A stretch of DNA of 64,000 nt from the NCBI GenBank assembly GCA_017857395.1, contig JAFMDF010000008.1:1-64000 (forward strand), in the 5' to 3' direction. This document shows positions 50,539 through 59,139 of the stretch, piece by piece (position 1 is the stretch's first letter; every line of letters starts with the position of its first letter). The position numbers and the translations under genes were made by a program. This DNA is from Bacteroidota bacterium (GTDB lineage Bacteria; Bacteroidota; Bacteroidia; Chitinophagales; Saprospiraceae). The notes under the pieces were generated by a model. It ran no database searches and was not told the DNA's origin. It was given only the letters and a program-made list of their open reading frames with translations.

Positions 50539-52557
50539 ATGAAACGTACTTTTTTTTTACTACTCTCCATACTAGGTTACTTCTCCTGCCAAGTGACCCA
50601 AACTATTATTTCGATTCCTGAACCTTCTAAAATTGATGGACAACGATATAAGGTATGGCAAAATAGAACAGATACCCTTCAGCATACTTATTTATTAAAT
50701 CGAGTCAATAAACAATTTGAGCAGCGTAGAAATACAGTGAATCAGACGTTAGTTTCCAAAAAGGCTATTTTAGCAAGAAGGGATAAAATGCGTCAATGGT
50801 ATCAAGAAAGAGTAGGGGAGTTGCCTGCAAAAACACCCTTAAATCCTAGCTATTCCCAAAAAATAGAACTGGCTGCTTTCACTATTGAGAAAGTAGTATT
50901 TGAAAGTCAGCCCAACCATCATGTAACAGGTTTATTTTATTTACCCAAAACAGGAAAAGCCCCTTTTCCAGCAGTTTTAATTCCATGTGGGCATTCCACC
51001 AATGGCAAAGCGGCGGAATCTTACCAAAAAGCAGCTCGATTATTTGCAATGAATGGGTTTGCCGTTTTACAAGCAGACCCGATTTCACAAGGGGAGCGGT
51101 ATCAGTACGTAGATGAAAATGGGCAGCCTTTGACTAGAGGAGGTACAAAAATGCACGAATTATTAGGACAAGCCTTACTCTTGACGGGTAGTAATACGCT
51201 AATTCATCAATTAACCGATAACATTCGATGTCTTGATTTTTTGGAAGCGCATCCTAAAGTTGATAAAAATAAATTGGCAGTTGCTGGTAATTCTGGTGGA
51301 GGTACACAGGTTACTTATTTGGTGGGCTATGATGATAGAATAAAGGTCGCAACACCGTCTTGTTACATTGCAACAACCGAAAAGAAATTTAATACCATTG
51401 GTTCTCAAGATGGCTGTCAGCAATTATGGGGAGAAGGATTGATGGGCATAGAGGAGCAAGATTTTTTATTGATGGCGGACAATATTCCTATTCGGATATT
51501 ATCTGCGGAACAAGATTTTTTCGCTATTGATGGTGCTAAAAAAGCTTTTCAAGAATTAAAAAAGCAATATACCACTTTAGGGATTACCGAAAAAGTAGAT
51601 ATGGTGACCACCAATGCCAAACATGGTTGGCATAAACCGTTAAGAGAAGCATCCGTCCAATGGTGCAAGCAATGGCTTTTGGACGATGCTAGTCCAGTTA
51701 CAGAACCAGATGATATAGGCTGGATAACAGCAGATAGCTTGGTTTGGGCGACTCCAAAAGGGCAAGTAATGGATGCTTTTAAAACAGAAAAAACGGTCAT
51801 TGACCTCAATAAAGCACAACTTAAAATTTGTGGGGTCAATAGGAGAGCTTTTTTGGAAAGTCATAATGATACCGAAATTATGGAACAGGTGAAACAGTTG
51901 ATAGGCTATCAAGCATTGACTAATTGGCAGGTTGAAACAACAGAAGTATGGGCTGAAAGTAATTTCGTGATGACTAAATTAGTTTTTCAGAGAGAACAAG
52001 ATGTTGATTTCCAATTACCCGCTTTACTATTTGAACCCGCCAAAGTTAACCGAAAATTGCCAGCTATGATTGTCGCCAATGAAGGCGGGAAAGCCGTTAA
52101 TTTAGTCCCAAATGGTTTAGTTGAAAAAGTTTTAAATCAAGGATATATTGTTTTAGTAATAGATGTTAGCAATATCGGAGAACTAAAAGATGGGAAAAAA
52201 GTCCATTATGAAAATAGCGAATATTGGGTCGCCAAACTAGCTTTATATGAAGGCAAGACCCTGCTTACTTACCGAACAGAAGATTTGGTGATGGCTGCCA
52301 ATTACTTAGCAAAACATCCTAAAGTTGATATCAATAATATTGAATTAAAAGCAGACGGATTAGTTGGACCTGCTGCGCTACATGCTGGTGTAATTAGTCC
52401 ACGTATTAAGTCAGTTGTAACTGAAAATAGTGTGATGGATTGGACTACAATTGCAGCGAATTATCACACACCTAACCAATTAGGAAATATAGTTCCCAAT
52501 GCGCTACATTATTATAATTTGTCGGATTTGTTGCTTATAAAGATGCCCAATAATTAG
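50539..52557 (+). CDS. Exported double alpha/beta-hydrolase (acetylxylan-esterase-like)
   Basis: A 672-residue protein, leader with a Cys (SILGYFSC, residues 10-17). The first hydrolase domain (about 100-390) has nucleophile motif GNSGGG near 249 and a His in KHGWHKP near 360, as in the AXE1/dienelactone-hydrolase group. A second hydrolase-like region (about 470-670) ends at DLLLIKMPNN without the usual C-terminal segment, so the second active site looks incomplete. It probably deacylates oligosaccharides in the periplasm. The next gene starts 33 bp later, using TTG. Confidence 0.8.
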   Translation: MKRTFFLLLSILGYFSCQVTQTIISIPEPSKIDGQRYKVWQNRTDTLQHTYLLNRVNKQFEQRRNTVNQTLVSKKAILARRDKMRQWYQERVGELPAKTPLNPSYSQKIELAAFTIEKVVFESQPNHHVTGLFYLPKTGKAPFPAVLIPCGHSTNGKAAESYQKAARLFAMNGFAVLQADPISQGERYQYVDENGQPLTRGGTKMHELLGQALLLTGSNTLIHQLTDNIRCLDFLEAHPKVDKNKLAVAGNSGGGTQVTYLVGYDDRIKVATPSCYIATTEKKFNTIGSQDGCQQLWGEGLMGIEEQDFLLMADNIPIRILSAEQDFFAIDGAKKAFQELKKQYTTLGITEKVDMVTTNAKHGWHKPLREASVQWCKQWLLDDASPVTEPDDIGWITADSLVWATPKGQVMDAFKTEKTVIDLNKAQLKICGVNRRAFLESHNDTEIMEQVKQLIGYQALTNWQVETTEVWAESNFVMTKLVFQREQDVDFQLPALLFEPAKVNRKLPAMIVANEGGKAVNLVPNGLVEKVLNQGYIVLVIDVSNIGELKDGKKVHYENSEYWVAKLALYEGKTLLTYRTEDLVMAANYLAKHPKVDINNIELKADGLVGPAALHAGVISPRIKSVVTENSVMDWTTIAANYHTPNQLGNIVPNALHYYNLSDLLLIKMPNN

Positions 52558-52589
52558 GAGGCATCCATTACTGACATAATACTAAAACA

Positions 52590-53327
52590 TTGAAAATACA
52601 AGTTTATCAAACTGCCGAAAAAATGGGACAAGCAGCAGCTCACCAAGCCGCTACTTTAATCCGTAAGACCTTAGCAGAAAAAGCTACTGCCAATATCATT
52701 TTAGCAACAGGTGCCAGCCAATTTGAAATGCTCAGAGCATTGGTACAAGAAAAAGATATCGACTGGTTAAAAGTAAGGATGTTCCATTTGGATGAATACA
52801 TTGGTATAAAAGACGACCATCCTGCTAGTTTTAGAAAATATTTGCAAGAACGTTTTGTGAATAAGGTTGCACCTTTAAAAGCTGCTTATTTTATACAGGG
52901 AGAGGCACCAAATTTAAAGCAGGAATGTAGTCGAATCAATCAATTAATTCAACAACATCCAATTGATGTGGCGATGATTGGGATAGGCGAAAATGGGCAT
53001 TTGGCTTTTAATGACCCTCCTGCTGATTTTGAAACAGCTGTGCCTTATATTATAGTGGAATTGGACGAAGCTTGTCGGAAACAACAATTGGGAGAAGGTT
53101 GGTTTCCAAATTTAAGTGCTGTTCCTGAAAAAGCGATTTCTATGAGTATTGCTCAAATTTTAAAAGCCAAACATATTATTTGTTCCGTACCAGATGAACG
53201 AAAGGCGCAAGCAGTTGCGGCGGCTATTAAAGGGAGATTGACTCCAGCATTACCTGCTTCCATTTTAAGACAACATCCAAATGTTTTTTTATATTTAGAT
53301 GTAGCTTCCGCTAAAGATTTGAAGTAA
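52590..53327 (+). CDS. nagB: Glucosamine-6-phosphate deaminase
   Basis: A 245-residue cytoplasmic enzyme of the GlcN6P deaminase/isomerase family (hexosamine catabolism: GlcN6P to Fru6P plus ammonia). LDEYIG near 66-71 and GIGENGHLAFNDP near 130-142 contain the catalytic and phosphate-binding residues; the ATGAS loop is near residue 40. The start is TTG at 52590; no in-frame ATG lies between the upstream stop at 52572 and it. The length is a little shorter than E. coli NagB (266 residues), lacking the C-terminal extension. It is in an operon with the esterase gene upstream and the Nramp-like gene 31 bp downstream. Confidence 0.9.
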   Translation: MKIQVYQTAEKMGQAAAHQAATLIRKTLAEKATANIILATGASQFEMLRALVQEKDIDWLKVRMFHLDEYIGIKDDHPASFRKYLQERFVNKVAPLKAAYFIQGEAPNLKQECSRINQLIQQHPIDVAMIGIGENGHLAFNDPPADFETAVPYIIVELDEACRKQQLGEGWFPNLSAVPEKAISMSIAQILKAKHIICSVPDERKAQAVAAAIKGRLTPALPASILRQHPNVFLYLDVASAKDLK

Positions 53328-53357
53328 TGACTTACCAAACAAAAACCAACAGTACCT

Positions 53358-54602
53358 ATGTTTAAGCAGGTATCCAAAAAAGCACTCGCAGCCCTCAGTC
53401 TCGTCGGTCCTGGATTATTTCTGATTGGCTATAATATCGGCACAGGTAGTGTTACTACGATGGCTAAAGCAGGGGCACAATACGGAATGTCTCTTTTTTG
53501 GGCGGTCATACTCTCTTGCATTTTTACCTATATTTTAATGGTGGCTTATGGCCAATTAACCCTTGTAACGGGAAAAACTGCCTTATATACCATCAAAACG
53601 AAATTGCGCTATGGAAAACCCTTGGCGCTATACATTTTAATGGCCCTTATTTTAGGAGAATTATTAGCCTTGATGGGCATTTTCGGGATTGTGACAGACC
53701 TTTTACAAGAAGGATTTCAATTAATGAATGATGATTGGGAGGTCTCTACAATGACTATAACTGCTGTTTTAGTACTGGCACTTTTTGCCTTATTATATCA
53801 CGGTCGGTATGCCACTTTTGAAAAGATACTAACAGGTTTTGTCATTTTAATGGGCCTTAGTTTTATACTCGTCTTTTTGATGGTCAAACCCGATTTTGGC
53901 CAAATAGTGAAAGGTATGGTGCCACAAATTCCAAAGCAAGCAGGCGCTTTTGGTTTGATTGCAGCTATGGCTGGAACTACTTGTTCCGCAGCAGTTTTTA
54001 TCATTAGAAGTATCGTTATTTCAGAAAAAGGTTGGACTATAGCCAATTTGCAAACGGAAAAAAGAGATGCTTTTGTTTCCGCAAGTATGATGCTTTTTTT
54101 AAGCGGCATTATTATGGCGGTATCTGCGGGTACCTTACATTTGATGGGTTTGGAATTGACGAATACGGTGGAAATGATTCAATTATTTCAACCATTGGGT
54201 GGAAAAACTGCCGCCTTTCTATTAATTTTAGGGATAACAGGTGCTGCTTTATCTACCGTCTTTCCTATTATATTAATCGCTCCTTGGCTGATTTGCGATT
54301 ATACGGGAAAAGAACGAAATATTCAATCCCCTTTATTTCGGATTTTAGGGGGCATAGGTTTATTATTTGGTTTTGGTCTGCAATTTATTGAAGAACGTCC
54401 ACCAGCCATGATGATTTTTTCACAAGCATTTCAGGCCTGCATTTTACCTGCAGTAGTAATTCCTGTTTTAATTTTAATCAATCGGAAGGACATTATGGGA
54501 AAATATACTGCCAACCTAAAAAAGAATATTGGGATTATTGCGGTATTAATTTTTGGTTTGATAACTTCATATTTTGCTATTAGCGGTTTGATTTATAAAT
54601 GA
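53358..54602 (+). CDS. Divergent Nramp-family transporter lacking metal-site signatures
   Basis: A 414-residue integral membrane protein with about 11 predicted helices and overall similarity to Nramp (LeuT-fold) divalent-metal transporters (GPGLFLIGYNIGTGSV, AKAGAQYG). The two metal-binding signatures are not present: in TM1 the canonical DPGN is replaced by NIGTG (residues about 27-31), and in TM6 the canonical MPH is replaced by SAA within AGTTCSAAVFIIRS (about 205-218). It lies 31 bp after nagB and 161 bp before a nagA-like gene. The position suggests a substrate other than Mn2+/Fe2+; an organic solute such as a hexosamine is a hypothesis, not a result. Confidence 0.82.
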   Translation: MFKQVSKKALAALSLVGPGLFLIGYNIGTGSVTTMAKAGAQYGMSLFWAVILSCIFTYILMVAYGQLTLVTGKTALYTIKTKLRYGKPLALYILMALILGELLALMGIFGIVTDLLQEGFQLMNDDWEVSTMTITAVLVLALFALLYHGRYATFEKILTGFVILMGLSFILVFLMVKPDFGQIVKGMVPQIPKQAGAFGLIAAMAGTTCSAAVFIIRSIVISEKGWTIANLQTEKRDAFVSASMMLFLSGIIMAVSAGTLHLMGLELTNTVEMIQLFQPLGGKTAAFLLILGITGAALSTVFPIILIAPWLICDYTGKERNIQSPLFRILGGIGLLFGFGLQFIEERPPAMMIFSQAFQACILPAVVIPVLILINRKDIMGKYTANLKKNIGIIAVLIFGLITSYFAISGLIYK

Positions 54603-54763
54603 TTGACAACTAATATTTAAGGTTGCGATGTTGCGTTGTTGCCATGTTTTATCGACAACAAGGCAACACGATAACACCGCAACAATACAAGTTAACCTAT
54701 CAAAGACTTCTAAATTATACCATTAGGGGTTTGGTTGGATAGTAACAGAAAAATTATTTTATT
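54603..54763. repeat. Imperfect intergenic inverted repeat (GTTGC type)
   Basis: The segment 54621-54700 holds ggttgcgatgttgcgttgtt and caaggcaacacgataacacc, an imperfect hairpin between the Nramp-like gene and the NagA-like gene. It is similar in style to 961-1021. Confidence 0.5.
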
Positions 54764-56053
54764 ATGAATAAATTTAAAGAAATCACCTTAGCCGTTACCC
54801 TTTTCTTTCTATTCCTATTTGGTTTTTCGGCTTGCACCATTAATGCCCAAACCCTAAAGTCAACTGAAATGCCTCTATCAGAGAAAAACGAAGAGAGAAC
54901 AGTCGAAGGCTTATTTTATTTAGATAACCGTCCAATTAGAATCACTATTAAAAACAGCAAAATTGTTCAAATTCAAAGGATAGCGGAATTAAGTAAGCCA
55001 ACCTTAGCCAAAACTTATATTGCACCTGGGCTGATTGACCATCAAGTAAATGGTTATTTGTCCCATTCTTTTGTCGGCGAACAATTAACAAAAAATAAGA
55101 TTCAACAAATTACGGAAGCCTTTTGGCGTGAAGGCATTACTACTTATTTGCCCACCCTAACGACCAATAGTTTTGAAATTATACATAAAAATTTTGGCAT
55201 CTTAGCAGCAGCTATTAAAGACCCTCATATTGGACAATCCATTCCCGGCTTTCATTTAGAAGGGCCTTATATCTCAGATTTGGATGGCTTTCGAGGGGTT
55301 CATCCCAAACCACATATTCGCCAACCCGATTGGGAAGAGTTTTCAAAATGGTATGAAGCTGCTGACCAGAAAATATTAGAAGTCACGCTTGCACCAGAAT
55401 TAAAAGGAGGCATTGCCTTTATTGAAAAATGTCGAGCTAAAAATATTGTTGTAGCAATTGGGCATCATAATGGCTCGGCGGCTACTATCAAAGCAGCAGC
55501 AGATGCAGGTGCTTCGGTGTCCACCCATTTAGGGAATGGTTGCGCCAATACCATTCATCGGCATGATAATCCGCTTTGGCCGCAACTAGCAGATGACCGA
55601 CTAGCCGCTAGTATTATTGTAGATGGTTTTCATTTACGACCAGAAGAAGTACAAACTTTTTTTAAAGTAAAAGGAGTTGACAATACCATTTTAGTATCGG
55701 ACATCGTTCGTTTGGCTGGTTCTCCTCCAGGTATTTATGAAGATTTTGGCACGCAAGTAGAAGTGACCAAAGAAGGAAAGGTGATGATGCCTTCTCAAAA
55801 TGTCTTAGCAGGGGCCTCTTTTTTAATCACTACGGGTGTTGAAAATATGTTGAAATTTACGCAATGTTCTTTGGCGGATGCCATCCACATGGCAAGTCGA
55901 AATCCTGCTAGGTTGTTAGGATTGACAGACCGAGGGGTACTTAGTATAGGCAAAAGAGCGGATATGATTTTATTTACGATGGAAAATGGTAAAATGGAGA
56001 TTGAACAAACTTTTGTGGGAGGGGAGTTGGTTTATGTTAAAGATAGCAAGTAG
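54764..56053 (+). CDS. Exported NagA-like amidohydrolase (N-acetylglucosamine-6-phosphate deacetylase family)
   Basis: A 429-residue amidohydrolase. Uniquely among NagA-type proteins it has a leader (residues 1-27 with LFLFGFSAC, a lipobox at Cys24). Active-site residues match E. coli NagA: QVN near 94-96 (the Q-x-N form), HLEGPY near 164 (metal Glu), GHHNGS near 232 and THLGNG near 255 (metal His), DGFHL near 287, and SDI near 312 (catalytic Asp). The core is therefore complete. NagA is normally cytoplasmic and acts on a phosphosugar; a lipoprotein leader implies a periplasmic N-acyl sugar. Symbol withheld because the substrate is uncertain. Confidence 0.85.
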   Translation: MNKFKEITLAVTLFFLFLFGFSACTINAQTLKSTEMPLSEKNEERTVEGLFYLDNRPIRITIKNSKIVQIQRIAELSKPTLAKTYIAPGLIDHQVNGYLSHSFVGEQLTKNKIQQITEAFWREGITTYLPTLTTNSFEIIHKNFGILAAAIKDPHIGQSIPGFHLEGPYISDLDGFRGVHPKPHIRQPDWEEFSKWYEAADQKILEVTLAPELKGGIAFIEKCRAKNIVVAIGHHNGSAATIKAAADAGASVSTHLGNGCANTIHRHDNPLWPQLADDRLAASIIVDGFHLRPEEVQTFFKVKGVDNTILVSDIVRLAGSPPGIYEDFGTQVEVTKEGKVMMPSQNVLAGASFLITTGVENMLKFTQCSLADAIHMASRNPARLLGLTDRGVLSIGKRADMILFTMENGKMEIEQTFVGGELVYVKDSK

Positions 56054-56100
56054 TTTTTGAGTTTATATAGTAGTTTCGATATACAATGGTTTTTGAAATT

Positions 56101-56147
56101 AGGCTGTTCAGAATATGGGGAATTTTACTCAATATTCTGAACAGCCT
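56101..56147. terminator. Bidirectional hairpin terminator
   Basis: A perfect 16-bp stem, AGGCTGTTCAGAATAT (56101-56116) with ATATTCTGAACAGCCT (56132-56147), loop 15 nt, lies between convergent genes 54764-56053 and 56159-57337. Confidence 0.85.
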
Positions 56148-56158
56148 AGTTTGCTGGA

Positions 56159-57337
56159 CTAACCCTCTAGTTTTAGTACAGCATATTTCCCCTTATTCCA
56201 ACCATGCACTAATAAATACAATTGTTTTGTACCATCTTCAAGCGTTACCTGATGCGGCCAAACGTGATGAATATTGGTTAAAACAGGAATATCTAAATCA
56301 CCAGGAATAATAGTGGAAACTAATTTTTTTCCTGTATGTGCATAAATAGGTGCAGATTTCATATCCCCTAATGCTGTTAAGGCATTAAAGAAAAAATGTT
56401 CTGTTTTATATGATACATTACAGACCAAACTACCTTCGGGAATGTCTGTAAACATTTCTACAAAAGCACCATCTTTTCGAAATTTCACTACTTGTCCAGC
56501 AGCACGATTAGCAACTAAAATATGACCATCATGCGCATAGACGCCATGTGCCGTTTGGAATTGACCTGGTGCATTTCCTTTGCCACCCCATGCCAATTTG
56601 CCCCAATCCCAAGAACCGTCTTTTTCTTCTAAGGTCAACACAAAATCACCTTTGGAATAACCATGTACTGCGTATATAATGCCATCTAAATAAGTGACAT
56701 CCGTTATCCCAAAATTGCTTCCCTTTGATTTGAAGAAATCATTGGCAGGGACAAAATCAAATTCAATTCCTTTAGGTTTTAAAATATCGCTGACAATTGT
56801 GCCATCGAGGTTTAATACCAATATTCTCTTGCCATTTTGTGCGACTGCTAGTTGCTTCTTCCCTTTGTGTATAAAAAATACAATGCCGTGAATATTATCT
56901 TTTAATCGTTCATCGCTGCCTAATTTTTCCCACTTTTTAAGGTCTGGGCTAATCGAACATAGCCCATAACCGGGAATTCCAGTATAAATAATACCAGTTT
57001 CGGGGTCTTCATTAAAACCGCCATGCATATCGGGCTCAAATTCTCTTGCATCCATCGGAAGCGCCGCTGTTAATTTTTCATCGTAGGAAAAAACAAAATC
57101 GCCTTGACCTGTTTTTAGCTTGAAGGGCGTATTATCCTTAGTCGTCGTTGTAGGAACAGCTTCTCCATCATGATGATTGTGTGGATGTGCATGACTGTGG
57201 CCCCCTTCATGTGAATGATGATTTTCTACTACGGCTACCTTTTCTATAGGGTGACTTTCTTCGTGCATCATAAATGCATAAGAAATTCCGATAACACACA
57301 ATATCAAAAAGGCTTTAAGAATTGGTAAATTTTTCAT
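56159..57337 (-). CDS. Exported six-bladed propeller protein with His-rich N terminus
   Basis: A 392-residue protein. After a signal/anchor (residues 1-22) comes a histidine-rich stretch at about 39-58 (HHSHEGGHSHAHPHNHHDGE) that would bind Zn, Ni or Cu. The rest is an SMP-30/NHL-like propeller (FQTAHGVYAHDGHILVANRAAG, HGIVFFIHKGKKQLAVAQNG). There is no clear lactonase active site, so a binding or lactonase-like role is a guess. It converges on the NagA-like operon. Confidence 0.72.
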   Translation of the reverse strand: MKNLPILKAFLILCVIGISYAFMMHEESHPIEKVAVVENHHSHEGGHSHAHPHNHHDGEAVPTTTTKDNTPFKLKTGQGDFVFSYDEKLTAALPMDAREFEPDMHGGFNEDPETGIIYTGIPGYGLCSISPDLKKWEKLGSDERLKDNIHGIVFFIHKGKKQLAVAQNGKRILVLNLDGTIVSDILKPKGIEFDFVPANDFFKSKGSNFGITDVTYLDGIIYAVHGYSKGDFVLTLEEKDGSWDWGKLAWGGKGNAPGQFQTAHGVYAHDGHILVANRAAGQVVKFRKDGAFVEMFTDIPEGSLVCNVSYKTEHFFFNALTALGDMKSAPIYAHTGKKLVSTIIPGDLDIPVLTNIHHVWPHQVTLEDGTKQLYLLVHGWNKGKYAVLKLEG

Positions 57338-57470
57338 TTTTATGATATTTTAAATTTTCCTATTATAATTTAATGGCGTAAAATAGGGTTTGTATTTTAT
57401 TTTTCCTAAATAATATGCCCTCTATTGTTATTTCAAGTGTATGGAATGCTGAAGATGATATAATAGTTTA

Positions 57471-58970
57471 TCATAGAGATGCCCAATAAGTCGCAGGCAT
57501 TAATTCCTGACATTTCCCCTCCAATTCCTTTAAAATAGTTGCATATTCGGCTTGTTCGGCGACATTGGTCGCTTCATTTCCATCTTTAGAATGGTCATAT
57601 AAAACGGTATGAATCGTTGAACCTTCTTTATACTTCGTCAACCGATAGTTGGAAGTTCTCAAAGTATAGCCATTTTTCCAAAATCCTAAAGCGGAATCAT
57701 CCAAAGCAGCTTTGGGATTGACTAATAAAGGGACTAAACTCTTTCCTGCAAGGGCATTGGGTGCTTTAATTTGCCCTAATTCCAGTAAAGTCGGATAAAT
57801 GTCTACGCTTTCCACTACGGCCTCATTGGCCATTCCTGCTTTTTTCATATCAGGTGTCCGTATCATAAAAGCACTTCGTAAAGAACGCTCAAATAAGGTA
57901 TGTTTGCCCCAAACGGTATGGTCACCCAAATGCCAACCATGGTCGCCCCAAACCACCACAACTGTATTTTTATCTAAACCAGTTTCTTTTAAAGTTTGCA
58001 TCAATTTACCGACTTGTGCATCGGTATAACTAACTGCCGAAAAATAAGACCTCCTTAAATGCATAGCATAGTCATCACTCAAGCGAATCCCTCTTCCCCC
58101 TTTTTCTGGCTGCCCTTGATAATTGCCAAACATTTCCCCACTATTTTGAACGGCATCGGGTGGAATATTTTGCGGCATATCAGGCGTAGGAGAGAGCGGC
58201 AACTCTTTTCCTTCATATAAATCCCAATATTTCTTAGGGGCTACAAAAGGTAAATGCGGTTTTAAAAAACCAACTGCCAGAAAAAAAGGCTGTTCTTGAT
58301 TTTTTAATCTTTTTAATTCGGAAATCGCTTTGTCTGCAATTAAACCATCAGGCAAGTCACCATCCTTTTCGGCTACAAATTCCGTCGGTGAACCCTTTCG
58401 TTTCTTTTCATTTCGATTGCTACCATCGGCGTAAGCAAAAAAAGCATTCCAAGCCGTTCCCCATTTACCAACTGGTCCCCATTCATAATCCCAACTATTG
58501 GGCATTTCTGGTCTGCCGTCTCCTTCGCCTTCATACGTATAAATTTTACCGTCAACATAATGACTTATTTTACCTAAACTCGACGTGTAATACCCGCCAT
58601 TTTTCAAGGCTTTTGGTAAAGTTTGCAGTCCTGCCTGTTCTGTTTCTGCCAAATCATCTCTGAATACTTGATTACTGAGATGTTTTTTGTATTGTGGATA
58701 CTGTCCTAATAGCAAGGAAAAACGAGAAGCGCCACAAGTTGGTACTTGCACATAATGATTTTTAAATAAGCGACCTTCGGCGGCTAATTGGTCTAAATTA
58801 GGCGTATGCATGTATTTTTCGCCATAACAATTGAGTTGTGGCCTCAAGTCATCTATGGCGATGAATAGGATATTTGGTTTTGCTTGGCTACTTATTGTTT
58901 GTTGGGTAGCGCATTGCCAGCCGCTGAAAATTATTAATAGTAATAGGAAAAATGGTAGTATTTTATTCAT
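57471..58970 (-). CDS. Sulfatase (iduronate-2-sulfatase-like), lipoprotein, CxASR-type
   Basis: A 499-residue sulfatase, lipobox GWQC (Cys20). The formylglycine motif is CGASR at 79-83, i.e. Ala in place of Pro, which is allowed by the C-x-[PA]-x-R rule. Metal-site IDD is at 39-41; VGFLKPHLPFVAPK and WGDHGWHLGDHTVWGKHTLFE are the other sulfatase hallmarks. Its closest style match is iduronate-2-sulfatase, as for 35323-36789. It lies first in a run of three minus-strand sulfatases. It acts on a sulfated glycan outside the cytoplasm. Confidence 0.9.
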   Translation of the reverse strand: MNKILPFFLLLLIIFSGWQCATQQTISSQAKPNILFIAIDDLRPQLNCYGEKYMHTPNLDQLAAEGRLFKNHYVQVPTCGASRFSLLLGQYPQYKKHLSNQVFRDDLAETEQAGLQTLPKALKNGGYYTSSLGKISHYVDGKIYTYEGEGDGRPEMPNSWDYEWGPVGKWGTAWNAFFAYADGSNRNEKKRKGSPTEFVAEKDGDLPDGLIADKAISELKRLKNQEQPFFLAVGFLKPHLPFVAPKKYWDLYEGKELPLSPTPDMPQNIPPDAVQNSGEMFGNYQGQPEKGGRGIRLSDDYAMHLRRSYFSAVSYTDAQVGKLMQTLKETGLDKNTVVVVWGDHGWHLGDHTVWGKHTLFERSLRSAFMIRTPDMKKAGMANEAVVESVDIYPTLLELGQIKAPNALAGKSLVPLLVNPKAALDDSALGFWKNGYTLRTSNYRLTKYKEGSTIHTVLYDHSKDGNEATNVAEQAEYATILKELEGKCQELMPATYWASL

Positions 58971-59027
58971 ATAAATTGATTATTGATTTTTAGCTAAATA
59001 AAGTGTACAATTATAAAATACAAAATC

Positions 59028-59062
59028 ATCCGTGGACAAGTGTACTTTAGTTTCCCACGGAT
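59028..59062 (-). terminator. Candidate terminator of the 59140 sulfatase gene
   Basis: ATCCGTGG (59028-59035) pairs with CCACGGAT (59055-59062); another copy of CCACGGAT is at 59068-59075. On the minus strand the stem is followed by GATTTTGTATTTT. Confidence 0.5.
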
Positions 59063-59139
59063 TACTTCCACGGATAAAAATTTGTATATTCTATTTTCTG
59101 AATATTAATGGGACTCAGATAAATTATACATCGTTAGTT

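Noticed and set aside
54032-54391. Plus-strand 119-residue frame
   Set aside because: A shadow frame inside the Nramp-like transporter gene.
53358-54602. Assignment of the gene as a manganese importer (mntH)
   Set aside because: The DPGN and MPH metal-site motifs are missing, so the name would be misleading.
57471-58970. CGASR in place of CxPSR taken as a dead sulfatase
   Set aside because: C-x-[PA]-x-R is an accepted formylglycine motif, and all other active-site blocks are present.
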